Source of the DNA: Xanthomonas sp. Leaf131
GTDB taxonomy: Bacteria; Pseudomonadota; Gammaproteobacteria; Xanthomonadales; Xanthomonadaceae
DNA length: 64,000 bases
Direction of reading: 5' to 3'
Assembly: GCF_001423495.1 (NCBI RefSeq)
Contig: NZ_LMOG01000019.1
Span: 30,498-94,497 of the forward strand
Shown in pieces: positions 34,097 through 43,367 of this stretch. The position numbers and the translations under genes were made by a program. How positions within the stretch are numbered: the first letter of the stretch is position 1; every line of letters begins with the position of its first letter. The notes under the pieces are model-generated. The model saw only the letters and a list, made by a program, of their open reading frames with translations. It was not told the origin of the DNA and ran no database searches.

Positions 34097-34774
34097 ATGG
34101 TCTACGAATTACTGATCAGCGATTGCGATGGCGTGCTTGTCGACAGCGAGATACTGGCCGACCGGGTGATGCGTGAGGCACTGGCGTCGTTCGTGCCGTC
34201 CGAGGCGTTGGAGCAGTTGCTGGGGACAACGTTCGGGCAGACCACGCGTGAGGTGTTGCTGCGGGTGCAGGAGCATTTTTTGGTGCAGTTGCCAGAGACG
34301 TTGCTGGCACAGATTCAAGCGCGCAGCGAAGCCCTGATCCAGGCGCAGGTGCAGCCGATTCCCGGCGCACGCGCCGCGCTGGAACAGATTCCGTTGCCGC
34401 TGGCGGTGGCCTCCAACAGCCGCCGCCACAATGTCATCGCCTCGGTCGAGCGCGTCGGGCTCACCGCGCGCGCGGCGGGCAACATCTTCAGTGCCGATAT
34501 GGTGGAGCGGCCCAAGCCGGCGCCGGATGTCTACCTGCTGGCCGCTCGCACGCTGGGCGTGGCGCCGCGGCGCTGTCTGGTGATCGAAGACAGCCCCACC
34601 GGTGCGACGGCTGCACTGGCGGCCGGAATGCAGGTACTGGGCTTTACCGGCGCCAGCCATATTCCGCAAGGACACGGCGAGACCTTGCGTCGGATCGGCG
34701 TCCTCGACGTGTTCGACGATATGCGCGATTTGCCGGCGTTGTTCGAGCGGCTGGCGCAAAAACGCGCTGGCTGA
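34097..34774 (+). CDS. HAD-superfamily phosphatase/phosphomutase-like hydrolase
   Basis: A 225-residue HAD subfamily IA protein. Motif I is ISDCDGVLVDSE with nucleophile and acid/base aspartates near residues 9-11; motif II is AVASNSRRHN; motif III/IV are KPAPDVYLLAA and CLVIEDSPTGATAA. The cap region (20-80) is helical. Resembles phosphoglycolate phosphatase / beta-phosphoglucomutase relatives; the substrate cannot be assigned. ATG at 34097 directly precedes the core fold, and upstream in-frame ATGs are not needed. It is followed by the first pair of repeat elements. Confidence 0.9.
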   Translation: MVYELLISDCDGVLVDSEILADRVMREALASFVPSEALEQLLGTTFGQTTREVLLRVQEHFLVQLPETLLAQIQARSEALIQAQVQPIPGARAALEQIPLPLAVASNSRRHNVIASVERVGLTARAAGNIFSADMVERPKPAPDVYLLAARTLGVAPRRCLVIEDSPTGATAALAAGMQVLGFTGASHIPQGHGETLRRIGVLDVFDDMRDLPALFERLAQKRAG

Positions 34775-34820
34775 GGAGGTTGAGTCGTCGCTTGGTTTAG
34801 CTGCAGTCAAATGCGTTAGA

Positions 34821-34980
34821 TCAAGAGCCTGGTTAGTCGAGCGCGCGGTGCCCTCACCGCTTGCGGGACACGCCGCAAGTACGTCCCTGTAGGCTCGGTG
34901 GCGGCATCCATGCCGCCACACGGTCCCGCAAGCGGTGAGGACACCGCACCAGAAAGTTAGTAGCTCGCTTCGTTGAAAGC
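34821..34980 (+). repeat. structured repeat, type A copy 1
   Basis: A 160-bp element aligning end to end with 59740-59899. Nested inverted repeats: outer arms CCTCACCGCTTGCGGGA and TCCCGCAAGCGGTGAGG, and an inner hairpin centred on GGCATCCATGCC with GGTGGC/GCCGCC arms. Between them lies the shared box CACGCCGCAAGTACGTCC. It sits between convergent genes, 46 bp after the HAD gene, and is paired with an oppositely oriented type B copy at 35074. Confidence 0.9.
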
Positions 34981-35073
34981 CTGCCTGTTATTCGTTCGCA
35001 TTGCGACGCTGATCAGGAGCGCCTTCATTCGCGCCGTCATCTAAAAAACGCGCGTATTGCACTGCTTGCAACC

Positions 35074-35203
35074 CTGCACACCGACACTCTCGATTGGTCC
35101 TTGCCCGCCCACCGGCGCGGGACCTTACGCGGCATGGATGCCGCGTAAGAGCCTACAAGGACGTACTTGCGGCGTGTCCCGCGCCGGTGGGCGGGCAAGG
35201 GCC
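35074..35203 (-). repeat. structured repeat, type B copy 1
   Basis: The same architecture as type A but in opposite orientation, with different stem arms. The outer pair is CTTGCCCGCCCACCGGCGCGG with its complement, the inner palindrome is CTTACGCGGCATGGATGCCGCGTAAG-like, and the box GGACGTACTTGCGGCGTG is the complement of that in A. It matches 59901-60017 and, inverted, 63911-64000. Confidence 0.9.
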
Positions 35204-35249
35204 CCGCAGCCAAGCCACAGAACCGCCGCTCCAAAACTCAAGCCATCAA

Positions 35250-35285
35250 CGCAATAGGGCGCGATTCGCATCGCGCCCTATTGCG
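35250..35285. terminator. perfect 16-bp hairpin downstream of ybdD
   Basis: CGCAATAGGGCGCGAT (35250-35265) and ATCGCGCCCTATTGCG (35270-35285) pair perfectly around the tetraloop TCGC, then TTTCTACTTCTT on the plus strand. It is 29 bases beyond the ybdD stop on the minus strand and also faces the plus-strand HAD unit; likely bidirectional. Confidence 0.8.
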
Positions 35286-35314
35286 TTTCTACTTCTTGAT
35301 CAACCGATCACCGA

Positions 35315-35539
35315 TCAACAGCAGCGAAACCCGCTCTTGCCGCCATACCGCGCGTCCTGGCGCTCGCGGAAGAAGGCCGGGTAGTCCATCACCGGTTTGT
35401 CGGGATGTTTTTCCAGCATGTGGCGCACGTAGTTGTCGTAATCGGGAATGCCGCAGCACAGACGTGCGGTCTGCACCAGGCGCCGCCAGATGCGGCGGTG
35501 CGCCTGATATTGGCTGGCCAGAACGAGTTGCGTGCCCAT
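35315..35539 (-). CDS. ybdD: YbdD/YjiX-family (DUF466) small protein
   Basis: A 74-residue protein of the YbdD/YjiX family, with [20 protein letters not shown] and [20 protein letters not shown], ending in two cysteines. In enterobacteria this family is encoded directly after CstA/YjiY (BtsT) transporters and is thought to be needed for pyruvate uptake by them. Here its ATG overlaps the cstA stop by one base (TAATG), so the two proteins are made together. Confidence 0.93.
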   Translation of the reverse strand: MGTQLVLASQYQAHRRIWRRLVQTARLCCGIPDYDNYVRHMLEKHPDKPVMDYPAFFRERQDARYGGKSGFRCC

Positions 35540-37611
35540 TAGAGATCCGCCATCTGGTGTGGCTGCAGCGCCACGTACGGGGTTTCGCGATCGCTACGCT
35601 GCGGATTGCGGCGCGCTATCACGATGGTCTTGACCGCATAGATCAGGATCGAACCCACCACGAACAGGAACAGCACCGTCAGCCCGGTATTGACGTAGGC
35701 GTTGGTGACGATCTGCTGCATCTGCGCCACCGTCTTGGCCGGCGCGGTGATGGTGTTGCTGGCGATCGCGTCCTGATACTTGTGCGCCTGCGCCAGGAAG
35801 CCCTGTGCCGGGTTGCTGTCGAAGATCTTGATCAACCCCGCATACGTGGTGCAGATCAACAGCCACAATGCCGGCACGATGGTGACCCAGGCGTAGCGGT
35901 CGCGCTTCATCTTGAACAACACTACCGTGCCCAGCATCAGCGCGATCCCGGCCAGCATCTGGTTGGAGATGCCGAACAACGGCCACAAGGTCTGGATGCC
36001 GCCGAACGGATCGATCACCCCGGTGTAGAGCAGATACCCCCACAGCGCCACGCAACCGGCGGTGGCGATGATGTTGGCGGTCCACGACTCGGTCTTCTTC
36101 AATGCCGGGATGAAGTTGCCCAGCAGGTCTTGCAGCATGAAGCGGCCCGCACGCGTCCCCGCATCCACCGCGGTGAGGATGAACAGCGCTTCGAACAGGA
36201 TGGCGAAGTGGTACCAGAATGCCATGGTGTCTTCGCCGGGCAGCAGCTGGTGCAGGATCTGCGCGATACCCACCGCCAGGGTGGGCGCACCACCGGCGCG
36301 CGCCAGGATGCTGTGCTCGCCGATGTCCCTGGCGGTCGCTTCCAATACGTCAGGCGTGATTGCAAAGCCCCACTCGGAGACTTTTGCGGCGACTGCGACC
36401 GTATCGGTGCCGACCAGCGACGCCGGGCTGTTCATCGCAAAGTAGATGCCCGGCTCGATGATCGATGCGGCCACCAACGCCATCACCGCCACGAACGACT
36501 CCATCAACATGCCGCCGTAGCCGATGTAGCGCATGTGGCCTTCGTTGGCGAGCAGCTTGGGCGTGGTGCCCGAGGCGATCAACGCATGGAAACCGGACAC
36601 CGCACCGCAGGCGATGGTGATGAACAGGAACGGGAAGATCCCGCCCTTCCACACCGGGCCGTCGCCGGTGGAGGCGAACTGGGTCAATGCCGGCATTTTC
36701 AGATCCGGCATCACGACCAGGATGCCGATCGCCAGCGCCAGGATCGTGCCGATCTTGAGGAAGGTGGACAGGTAATCGCGCGGGGCCAGCAGTAGCCACA
36801 CCGGCAATACCGAGGCGACGAAGCCGTACCCGATCAACATCCAGGTGATCTGCTTGGCGGTGAAGGTGAAGGCCGGCCCCCAGCTCGGGTCGGCGGCAAC
36901 CTTGCCGCCCAGCCAGATCGCGCCCAGCAACAGGATCAGCCCGACCACCGAAATCTCGCCAATCTTGCCGACCCGGATGTAGCGCATGTACACGCCCATC
37001 ATCAGCGCGATCGGCATCGTGGCGATGACGGTGAACATGCCCCACGGGCTCTCGGCCAACGCCTTGACCACCACCATCGCCAGCACCGCCAGGATGATGA
37101 TCATGATCAGGAAGGCGCCGAACAAAGCGATGGTGCCGGGCACCTGGCCCATTTCCTCGCGCACCAGATCGCCCAGGGAGCGGCCGTTGCGGCGGCTGGA
37201 GAGGAACAGCACCACGAAGTCCTGCACCGCGCCGGCAAACACCACGCCGACCACCAGCCACAGCAACCCGGGCAAGTAGCCCATCTGTGCGGCAAGCACC
37301 GGGCCCACCAGGGGACCGGCACCGGCAATCGCGGCGAAGTGATGGCCGAACAGCACGTGCTTGTTGGTGGGCACGTAGTCCAGGCCGTCGTTGTTGGCCA
37401 CCGCCGGCGTGGCGCGGGTGATGTCCAGCTGCATCACCTTGTCGGCGATGAACAGGCTGTAGAACCGGTAGGCGATCAGATAGATCGACACCGCTGCCAC
37501 CACGATCCACAGCGCGTTGATATGTTCGCCGCGGCGTAGCGCCACGGTGCCCAGACAGAACGCGGCCAGCAGCGCCAGCGCGCCCCAGGCCAGCTTCGAG
37601 AACCCTTTCAT
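35539..37611 (-). CDS. cstA: carbon starvation protein CstA (pyruvate/peptide transporter)
   Basis: A 690-residue inner membrane transporter with more than fifteen hydrophobic helices. [20 protein letters not shown] near residue 90 and [20 protein letters not shown] near 155 are CstA family signatures. Members import pyruvate or peptides on starvation. The start ATG at 37611 begins [17 protein letters not shown], the first helix. The gene is followed by ybdD with one-base overlap. It is divergent from a pirin gene, with a hairpin at 37711-37735 in the shared promoter region. Confidence 0.95.
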   Translation of the reverse strand: MKGFSKLAWGALALLAAFCLGTVALRRGEHINALWIVVAAVSIYLIAYRFYSLFIADKVMQLDITRATPAVANNDGLDYVPTNKHVLFGHHFAAIAGAGPLVGPVLAAQMGYLPGLLWLVVGVVFAGAVQDFVVLFLSSRRNGRSLGDLVREEMGQVPGTIALFGAFLIMIIILAVLAMVVVKALAESPWGMFTVIATMPIALMMGVYMRYIRVGKIGEISVVGLILLLGAIWLGGKVAADPSWGPAFTFTAKQITWMLIGYGFVASVLPVWLLLAPRDYLSTFLKIGTILALAIGILVVMPDLKMPALTQFASTGDGPVWKGGIFPFLFITIACGAVSGFHALIASGTTPKLLANEGHMRYIGYGGMLMESFVAVMALVAASIIEPGIYFAMNSPASLVGTDTVAVAAKVSEWGFAITPDVLEATARDIGEHSILARAGGAPTLAVGIAQILHQLLPGEDTMAFWYHFAILFEALFILTAVDAGTRAGRFMLQDLLGNFIPALKKTESWTANIIATAGCVALWGYLLYTGVIDPFGGIQTLWPLFGISNQMLAGIALMLGTVVLFKMKRDRYAWVTIVPALWLLICTTYAGLIKIFDSNPAQGFLAQAHKYQDAIASNTITAPAKTVAQMQQIVTNAYVNTGLTVLFLFVVGSILIYAVKTIVIARRNPQRSDRETPYVALQPHQMADL

Positions 37612-37710
37612 GCATGCCCCTCAGGAACGATTCACCCAAGGGTCACCCTCCGTCCGCCCGGGGTCAATGGCGCCGTTCCGGGCCGGGGTAAAACTTTAGT
37701 TGTAGAGCGT

Positions 37711-37735
37711 CTATCGCCATGTGCTGGAGCGATAG
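37711..37735. promoter_or_regulatory. inverted repeat between divergent cstA and pirin genes
   Basis: CTATCGC (37711-37717) and GCGATAG (37729-37735) form a perfect 7-bp inverted repeat with an 11-bp spacer, 99 bp from the cstA start and 105 bp from the pirin start. The geometry suits a dimeric regulator site controlling both genes. No regulator gene is adjacent. Confidence 0.35.
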
Positions 37736-37840
37736 GCGCGGCAACGGGTTTTGGAACGATCGGTTGCGCCGGTCGCGGTTGGGGCGCCTGTCCGGCGCAT
37801 CCATCATGAGAGGCTATCCAATCCGCACAGGGAGAGTCCG

Positions 37841-38701
37841 ATGAGCGCCACTTCCACCACCGCAGCGGCACACGTGCTGCGCACGATTCGCGGCATGCCC
37901 ACCTCCGACGGTGCCGGGGTCAAGCTGACCCGCGTGATCGGCACCCAACAGCTGCCGGACCTGGACCCGTTTCTGATGCTGGACGAGTTTGGCACCGATA
38001 AGGCCGAAGACTATCTGGCCGGTTTCCCCAGCCATCCGCATCGCGGTTTCGAGACGGTGACCTACATGCTCGACGGCCGCATGCGGCACAAGGACAACCA
38101 TGGCAACGAGGGTCTGCTGACCCCGGGCAGCGTGCAGTGGATGACTGCCGGGCGCGGGCTGATCCATTCGGAAATGCCCGAGCAGGAATCCGGGCGCATG
38201 CGTGGGTTTCAGCTGTGGGTGAACCTGCCGGCGCGCGACAAGATGACCGACCCCAAGTATCAGGAATACGCACCGGAGAGCATTCCGGTCGCGCATCCGG
38301 CGCCTGGTGTGACGGTCAAGGTGATTGCCGGAACCGTGGGCGAGGTGCGCGGGCCGATCGTGCAACCGGCCACCGACCCGGTGTATCTGGATATCGCGCT
38401 GGCACCGAATGTGGCCTGGGACTATGTGCTGCCCAGTGGCCACAACGCATTCGCGTATGCCTTTGAAGGGGCGGTGCGGGTGGGCGAGGGCGACATTGCG
38501 CGCGCGCTGCCGGCGCAGGAGTTGGCAGTGCTGGGCGGTGGCGAGCGTCTGACGTTGCACGCGGGAGCCGAGGGTGCGCAACTGATCCTGGTGGCTGGCC
38601 GCCCGCTCAACGAGCCGGTGATGCGGCACGGCCCGTTCGTGATGAATACCAAGCAGGAACTGATGCAGGCCTTCGTCGATTTTCAGGAGGGGCGGTTTTG
38701 A
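37841..38701 (+). CDS. pirin-family cupin protein, copy 1
   Basis: A 286-residue bicupin pirin. GFPSHPHRGFETVTYML (near residue 65) has the metal-binding histidines, with HKDNHGNEG and WMTAGRGLIHSEMPEQ completing the N-terminal cupin; the C-terminal cupin contains PSGHNAFAYAFEGAVRVG. Bacterial pirins include quercetinases and redox-linked regulators; the activity here is unknown. GGGAGAG at 37830-37836 supports the ATG at 37841. An OsmC-like gene follows after 33 bp in the same direction. Confidence 0.92.
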   Translation: MSATSTTAAAHVLRTIRGMPTSDGAGVKLTRVIGTQQLPDLDPFLMLDEFGTDKAEDYLAGFPSHPHRGFETVTYMLDGRMRHKDNHGNEGLLTPGSVQWMTAGRGLIHSEMPEQESGRMRGFQLWVNLPARDKMTDPKYQEYAPESIPVAHPAPGVTVKVIAGTVGEVRGPIVQPATDPVYLDIALAPNVAWDYVLPSGHNAFAYAFEGAVRVGEGDIARALPAQELAVLGGGERLTLHAGAEGAQLILVAGRPLNEPVMRHGPFVMNTKQELMQAFVDFQEGRF

Positions 38702-38734
38702 ACCGGCCCCATCAAGTCAACTTGGAAGAGCGTC

Positions 38735-39166
38735 ATGAGTGACCGGCCCGTCAGCGTCAGTACCGGTGCGGTGCCATACACCGTCAGCATCCACGACGGT
38801 CAGCACACGTGGAGCGGCGACACTCAGCCGGCCAACGGCGGTGCCGATGCCGGGCCGGATCCCGAGTCGCAGGTGCTGGGCGCGCTGGGTGCCTGCACCG
38901 CGATCACGGTGTCGATGGTGGCTGCGCGCAAGCAGTGGCCGCTGACGGCGGTGCATGTGCATCTGCATTACAGCCAGCGCGGCGCTGCAGGCACGGTGAT
39001 CGCGCGGGAGATCGTGCTCGACGGTACGCTGGATGACGATCAACGCGCGCGCCTGCTGGAAGTTGCCGACAAGTGCCCGATCCATCGCCTGCTGACCGGG
39101 CAGGTGCAGATCGACAGTGCATTGCAAACCGGCCCAGTGGCAAACATGGGAACAACCCAAACCTGA
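38735..39166 (+). CDS. OsmC-like protein (YhfA type)
   Basis: A 143-residue OsmC-superfamily protein. GALGACTAITVSMVAARKQW (residues ~49-68) contains the first conserved cysteine and EVADKCPIHRLLTG near 112 the second, so both redox cysteines are present. It resembles the short OsmC/YhfA group rather than the OsmC at 4202. Likely co-transcribed with the pirin upstream, which hints at a shared oxidative or electrophile stress role. Confidence 0.9.
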   Translation: MSDRPVSVSTGAVPYTVSIHDGQHTWSGDTQPANGGADAGPDPESQVLGALGACTAITVSMVAARKQWPLTAVHVHLHYSQRGAAGTVIAREIVLDGTLDDDQRARLLEVADKCPIHRLLTGQVQIDSALQTGPVANMGTTQT

Positions 39167-39275
39167 GAATGCGCGACGCGGCCCGGCCGGCCGATCAGTG
39201 CCGGTCAGCTCGCCGCTGGTCAGCGCTCAGCGCTGCTTGCGCACCATGCCTGCGTGGATTGCAGCCCGGATGGGT

Positions 39276-39737
39276 TTAGCGCTGCAACGCCAGGCTGGCC
39301 GGCTGCAGATCCATGTTCTGCACCAACGACTGCATCAAGGCCAGCTCTTCGGTATTGGCGCCGTCGATCCATAGCTGCGCGTAGCGCTTCTTGCCCAGTT
39401 CGACCACGGTGACGCGGCGCGATTCCATGCCGGGCATCTGACGCCCGCCCAGGTCGAGCTTGTACCAATAGAAGTCTTCTTGCTGGATCTGGCCTTTTTC
39501 GGCGCGTCGGTCGCGGGCCAGCGTCATTGCCGGGTCGCGGGTGGTGAGCATGACGCCCACGACCTGGCGACCATCGGCCGTCATGGCCTTGCAGACCAGA
39601 TAGTCGGCGCCTGCGAGCTCGTTCCATTGCAGGCCGGAGGCCGGCGGCAATGGCGGGCAGACCGGTGAGGATTGGGCGCGAGCAGTGACGGCGGCCAACA
39701 GCAAGCTCAGGCCGACAAGGCAGGATGCGGACTTCAT
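39276..39737 (-). CDS. exported protein of unknown function
   Basis: A 153-residue protein with a clean signal peptide, MKSASCLVGLSLLLAAVTARA, cut before QSSPVC. The mature part has two cysteines (C27, C49) that could form a disulfide, a central DPAMTLARDRRAEKGQIQQE segment and no membrane anchor. It is compact and charged. I recognise no family. The ATG at 39737 starts the signal peptide; an AGTTCA-poor leader gives no obvious ribosome binding site except GGGGAA about eight bases upstream. Confidence 0.78.
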   Translation of the reverse strand: MKSASCLVGLSLLLAAVTARAQSSPVCPPLPPASGLQWNELAGADYLVCKAMTADGRQVVGVMLTTRDPAMTLARDRRAEKGQIQQEDFYWYKLDLGGRQMPGMESRRVTVVELGKKRYAQLWIDGANTEELALMQSLVQNMDLQPASLALQR

Positions 39738-40002
39738 TCAAGTGTTCCCCGGCAATGGATGACTGCGCAGGGGCGATGCCGTCTACTGTGTCGTTGCATC
39801 AGCCCATGCGCTCCCCGCCTGACTGTGCCGTGCACGCAACATGCCCCCGACCTACAAGGACATCACTACCACAGTTTTGTCTGCAAGCTCAAGCGTGGTC
39901 GCAAATATTGCTGGAATTGGCTGTGTGCGCGGGCACCTGCGCTTCGCGACCGATTCGAGACTTGGGCGCGTCGCGCATGCCGCGACATCCCATTTGCCGT
40001 AT

Positions 40003-40893
40003 TCAGGGATAGTTGACCGGCTTCGGCGCCGGGGTCTGCGGCAATGGAATGAATTCCTTGTCGTCGCCGGGAATGCTGCCGAAACGACCGGCCTGCCAGT
40101 CGTCCTTGGCTTGCTCGATACGCTCCTTGGAGCTGGAGACGAAGTTCCACCACAGGTGACGCGGGCCATCCAGCGGCTCGCCGCCGAGCAGCATTGCCTT
40201 GACCGGCGTCTTGGCACGCAGCCGCCCGCGCGCGCCGGGCGAGGGAATGATCAGATGGCGGGCGGGAAGATCCGTGCCATCCAGTTGCGCATCGCCTTCC
40301 AGGATGTAGAGCGCGCGTTCGAGGTGGCCGGTGTCCAGATCGAGTTCGGCATCGGGCTGCAGATCGATCGCCACGTTGAGCGTGTCGCTGAAGACCTTCA
40401 CTGGCGATTCTTCGCCATACGCGCGGCCTGCGATCACGCGCAGCAAGGCGCCATCGCGCCGTTGCTGCGGCAATGTGGCAGCGGCGTGGTGATAGAACGC
40501 CGGCGCGGTTTCTTCGGCCGAACGCGGCAGCGCGACCCAGGTCTGCATGCCGTGCAATGCATGCTCGCGGGCGCGCTCGGGGCCGGGCGTGCGTTCGGAA
40601 TGGGCGATGCCGCGGCCGGCGGTCATCCAGTTGACGTCGCCGGCGCGGATCACCTGATCGGAGCCGAGCGTGTCGCGATGGCCGATTTCGCCGGACCACA
40701 GAAACGTCACCGTGGCCAGGCCGATATGCGGATGCGGGCGCACGTCGATGCCGTGATCCGGTTCCAGGACGGCCGGGCCCATATGGTCGACGAACACGAA
40801 CGGGCCGATGCTGCGTGCCTGGAGGGTGGGCACGGCGCGGCGCACTTCCAGCCCGCCGATGTCATGGACGCGTGGGGCGATGATCGTGCTCAT
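40003..40893 (-). CDS. pirin-family cupin protein, copy 2
   Basis: A 296-residue pirin with DVRPHPHIGLATVTFLWSG carrying two metal-binding histidines, HRDTLGSDQ and WMTAGRGIAHSERTPG. It has the YhhW/pirin layout of two cupin domains. It is related to the gene at 37841 but clearly a different subgroup. Start at 40893 gives MSTIIAPRVHDIGGLEVRRA, as in relatives. Convergent with nothing close; 265 bp of featureless sequence separates its end from the exported protein at 39276-39737. Confidence 0.92.
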   Translation of the reverse strand: MSTIIAPRVHDIGGLEVRRAVPTLQARSIGPFVFVDHMGPAVLEPDHGIDVRPHPHIGLATVTFLWSGEIGHRDTLGSDQVIRAGDVNWMTAGRGIAHSERTPGPERAREHALHGMQTWVALPRSAEETAPAFYHHAAATLPQQRRDGALLRVIAGRAYGEESPVKVFSDTLNVAIDLQPDAELDLDTGHLERALYILEGDAQLDGTDLPARHLIIPSPGARGRLRAKTPVKAMLLGGEPLDGPRHLWWNFVSSSKERIEQAKDDWQAGRFGSIPGDDKEFIPLPQTPAPKPVNYP

Positions 40894-41003
40894 GGCGGCG
40901 GCTCGTGGCGATCGAAAGGGAGCGCAAGCTTCGCACGCGCGCGCGATGGCAGCCGAGTGGTTGGGCAAGACGGTACGTTCCGCGTTGTTGCCGGCGGCAG
41001 CCG

Positions 41004-41717
41004 TCAGCCCAGCAGATCGCCTTGCACGTCAGACATGACCTCGCCGCGCCGCGAGGCCAGCCGGTCGGCCAGGCGCGTGGGCTCTGGAAGCCGGTACGCG
41101 CGCAGTGTGCGCAACGTCCACTCGAGTGCGCCCTGCATGGAGACGCGATGCCCGGGCGAGACGATCAGCGGATTGCAGCGCGGCTTGCTGCGCAGCGCCC
41201 AGCCGATCTGCATGCCGCCGAGCAGGATCGGGCTGTGCTCGCCACGCGCGGGACCTGGCTCGGCGAAGCTGCCGGCCAGGCGCTGCTTGGCCACGCCAAT
41301 GCAGGGCAGCCCGGTCACCACGCCGAAATGCGCCGCGATGCCCAGCTTGCGTGGATGCGCGATGCCCTGGCCGTCGATGAAAACCAGATCCGGCGTGCGC
41401 GAGAGTAACGCCAGCGCCTGCAGCAACGCCGGCAGTTCGCGAAAACTGAGCAGGCCGGGTACATACGGCATCGAGGTGGGCAGGCGTGCCACATGCGTTT
41501 CCAGCGGTAACAGCGTGTGCGCATCCAGCAGCACCGCGGCGGCGCGCGTGGTCTGTCCATCGTCTTCGAAGCCGACATCGAAACCGGCGAGCACCTGTGG
41601 TGTCGCGCTCACTTCATCCTGCAACACCACGCGCTGTGCCAGTTGCTGTTGCAACTGTCGCGCCTGCAGGATGCTGCCGTCCCAACCGGCGAAGACGGGA
41701 TCGATGGTCGCGTGCAT
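41004..41717 (-). CDS. nfi: endonuclease V
   Basis: A 237-residue deoxyinosine 3'-endonuclease that nicks DNA one base 3' of hypoxanthine in repair of deaminated adenine. Motifs: [20 protein letters not shown] with the catalytic aspartate near residue 46, [12 protein letters not shown], and [20 protein letters not shown] with the second aspartate near 114. The C terminus continues beyond the core with a basic segment. ATG at 41717 gives the usual length; the open frame to 42491 is an antisense artefact over gpmA. Divergent from gpmA. Confidence 0.95.
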   Translation of the reverse strand: MHATIDPVFAGWDGSILQARQLQQQLAQRVVLQDEVSATPQVLAGFDVGFEDDGQTTRAAAVLLDAHTLLPLETHVARLPTSMPYVPGLLSFRELPALLQALALLSRTPDLVFIDGQGIAHPRKLGIAAHFGVVTGLPCIGVAKQRLAGSFAEPGPARGEHSPILLGGMQIGWALRSKPRCNPLIVSPGHRVSMQGALEWTLRTLRAYRLPEPTRLADRLASRRGEVMSDVQGDLLG

Positions 41718-41819
41718 GGCCACAGCATCGCGCGACGTACGTGGCGATCTCGTGCACGCCAGCGATGCGCTGGCTGCCGTTACAATCGCAGGCTGATCTG
41801 CCCCAATCGGAGAATCTGA

Positions 41820-42569
41820 GTGACCCGCAAACTCGTACTGCTGCGCCATGGCCAGAGCCAATGGAATCTGGACAACCGTTTCACCGGCTGGGTGGATGTG
41901 GAACTCACCGAGCAGGGCCGCCAGGAAGCCGCCACCGCCGGCAAGCTGATGAAGGACGAGGGCCTGCAGTTCGATGTTGCCCACACCTCGGTACTCAAGC
42001 GCGCCATCCACACGCTGCAGGGCGCGTTGAAAGAGCTCGACCAGGACTGGCTGCCGGTGTCCAAGAGCTGGCGCCTCAACGAGCGCCATTACGGTGGCCT
42101 GCAGGGCTTGGACAAGGCCGAAACCGCGGCCAAGCACGGCGAGGAACAGGTCAAGATCTGGCGCCGTTCCTACGACATTCCGCCGCCGGCGATGGACGTC
42201 GACGATCCGGGTCATCCGTGTCACGACCGCCGTTACGCCACGCTTGATCGCAATGCCTTGCCGGGTACCGAGTCGCTGGCGACCACGCTGGTGCGCGTGT
42301 TGCCGTACTGGCACGACGCGATCGCCCCGCAGTTGAAGGCCGGGCAGACCGTGCTGGTGACCGCGCACGGCAACTCGCTGCGCGCGCTGTACAAGTACCT
42401 CAACGCGGTCTCCAACGAGCAGATCCTGGAGCTCAACATCCCGACCGGCATTCCGTTGCTGTTCGAGCTGGACGACAACCTGCAGGTGCAAAGCTACCGC
42501 TATCTGGGCGACCCGGAAGCGGCCAAGCGCGCTGCCGAAGCGGTGGCTAATCAGGGCAAGGCGAAGTAA
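41820..42569 (+). CDS. gpmA: 2,3-bisphosphoglycerate-dependent phosphoglycerate mutase
   Basis: A 249-residue glycolytic enzyme interconverting 2- and 3-phosphoglycerate. [10 protein letters not shown] holds the phosphorylated H10, [14 protein letters not shown] and [15 protein letters not shown] are the mutase motifs, and [14 protein letters not shown] near residue 180 has the second histidine. GTG at 41820 is the start ([11 protein letters not shown]). Stand-alone unit; a perfect 10-bp hairpin follows at 42639-42667. Confidence 0.97.
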   Translation: MTRKLVLLRHGQSQWNLDNRFTGWVDVELTEQGRQEAATAGKLMKDEGLQFDVAHTSVLKRAIHTLQGALKELDQDWLPVSKSWRLNERHYGGLQGLDKAETAAKHGEEQVKIWRRSYDIPPPAMDVDDPGHPCHDRRYATLDRNALPGTESLATTLVRVLPYWHDAIAPQLKAGQTVLVTAHGNSLRALYKYLNAVSNEQILELNIPTGIPLLFELDDNLQVQSYRYLGDPEAAKRAAEAVANQGKAK

Positions 42570-42638
42570 GCGCGGCGTTCGGTGACGGCGTTGGACGCGT
42601 TGCGCTTCGCGCGCGCGTCAGGAATGTCGTGGTTTTCG

Positions 42639-42667
42639 CATCACGCGTTGTCGAAAGACGCGTGATG
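42639..42667. terminator. perfect 10-bp hairpin downstream of gpmA
   Basis: CATCACGCGT (42639-42648) and ACGCGTGATG (42658-42667) with a 9-base loop, followed by TCTTGC. It lies 70 bases after the gpmA stop. The trailing T content is low, so efficiency is uncertain. Confidence 0.5.
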
Positions 42668-42735
42668 TCTTGCAATACTGCGGCATGTGTTCGCTACTCG
42701 AGCACGCGCCGCGTGTGTGTTGATTGGGACGAGAC

Positions 42736-43056
42736 ATGATGTCCGGAAAACGCAGAACCCAACAAATGAGTGCCACCTACTGCCGCGCGTATCTGGCGAC
42801 GGTGGGAGTGTTGCTGGCAGGCGGGGGCGGTGCGTTTGGCGTATTGGCCAATGGCAGCGTGTCCGGTTCGGCGATGGGGGTGGCGCTGCTGATCTGCGTC
42901 GTTGGGGTGGTGCTGCTGGCGTTCGGGCTGTTTGGGCCATCGCGGCAGATGGAATCCTGGGCGGACGCAGCTTCCGGGCATGAAGTTGCGCTGGTGTTGA
43001 TGGTGTTGGCGTATCCGGTGTACCTGGTGATGGCACCGTTTTACGCACGCAAATAA
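42736..43056 (+). CDS. small two- to three-helix membrane protein
   Basis: A 106-residue protein with hydrophobic segments at about residues 18-36 (ATVGVLLAGGGGAFGVLA), 44-66 (GVALLICVVGVVLLAFGLFG) and 82-101 (VALVLMVLAYPVYLVMAPFY). The N terminus is basic (SGKRRTQ). No family is recognised. ATGs at 42736 and 42739 are adjacent; GGGACGAG upstream can serve either. Confidence 0.72.
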   Translation: MMSGKRRTQQMSATYCRAYLATVGVLLAGGGGAFGVLANGSVSGSAMGVALLICVVGVVLLAFGLFGPSRQMESWADAASGHEVALVLMVLAYPVYLVMAPFYARK

Positions 43057-43367
43057 CTGCACTCGATGGCGCGTCCTGCGCCGGAATGCAGCGTTCGATC
43101 AGTTGACGACAGAACGTCATGAGCGCCCGGTTGGATGGCGCACAGATGATCTGTCAGTGGCAGCTGGAGCGTCTAACAAAACGTCGCGAGCGCCCGTCTG
43201 GTGGACGCGCTGCAGTTTGCTAGCCGCTCGTCTGCGTGTTCCCCAAAGCGCGATCTCTGACGTCAGGGCGTCGTGGTGTCGCTGCAATGACTTGCGTGGT
43301 TGTCTTTCAGACGATCGCCTACTTTTTCGACTGCGCATGACGCGGTCTTGATGCCTTGGAGAATTCA
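43057..43367. other. 311-bp intergenic region before the M13 peptidase
   Basis: No convincing gene. Two similar stretches, AACGTCATGAGCGCCCG (43112-43128) and AACGTCGCGAGCGCCCG (43179-43195), form an imperfect direct repeat about 67 bp apart. The promoter of the peptidase gene should be in its last 100 bp. Confidence 0.45.

Noticed and set aside
34821..35203. Possible CRISPR or insertion sequence
   Set aside because: Copies are not evenly spaced with unique spacers and encode no transposase. They fit a structured intergenic repeat family better.
41718..42491. Long N-terminal extension of endonuclease V
   Set aside because: Antisense to gpmA, and family similarity begins only after 41717.
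43103..43351. 82-codon plus-strand ORF before the M13 peptidase
   Set aside because: TTG start without a ribosome binding site, Arg/Cys/Trp-rich translation and no membrane or domain pattern. It overlaps an imperfect direct repeat.
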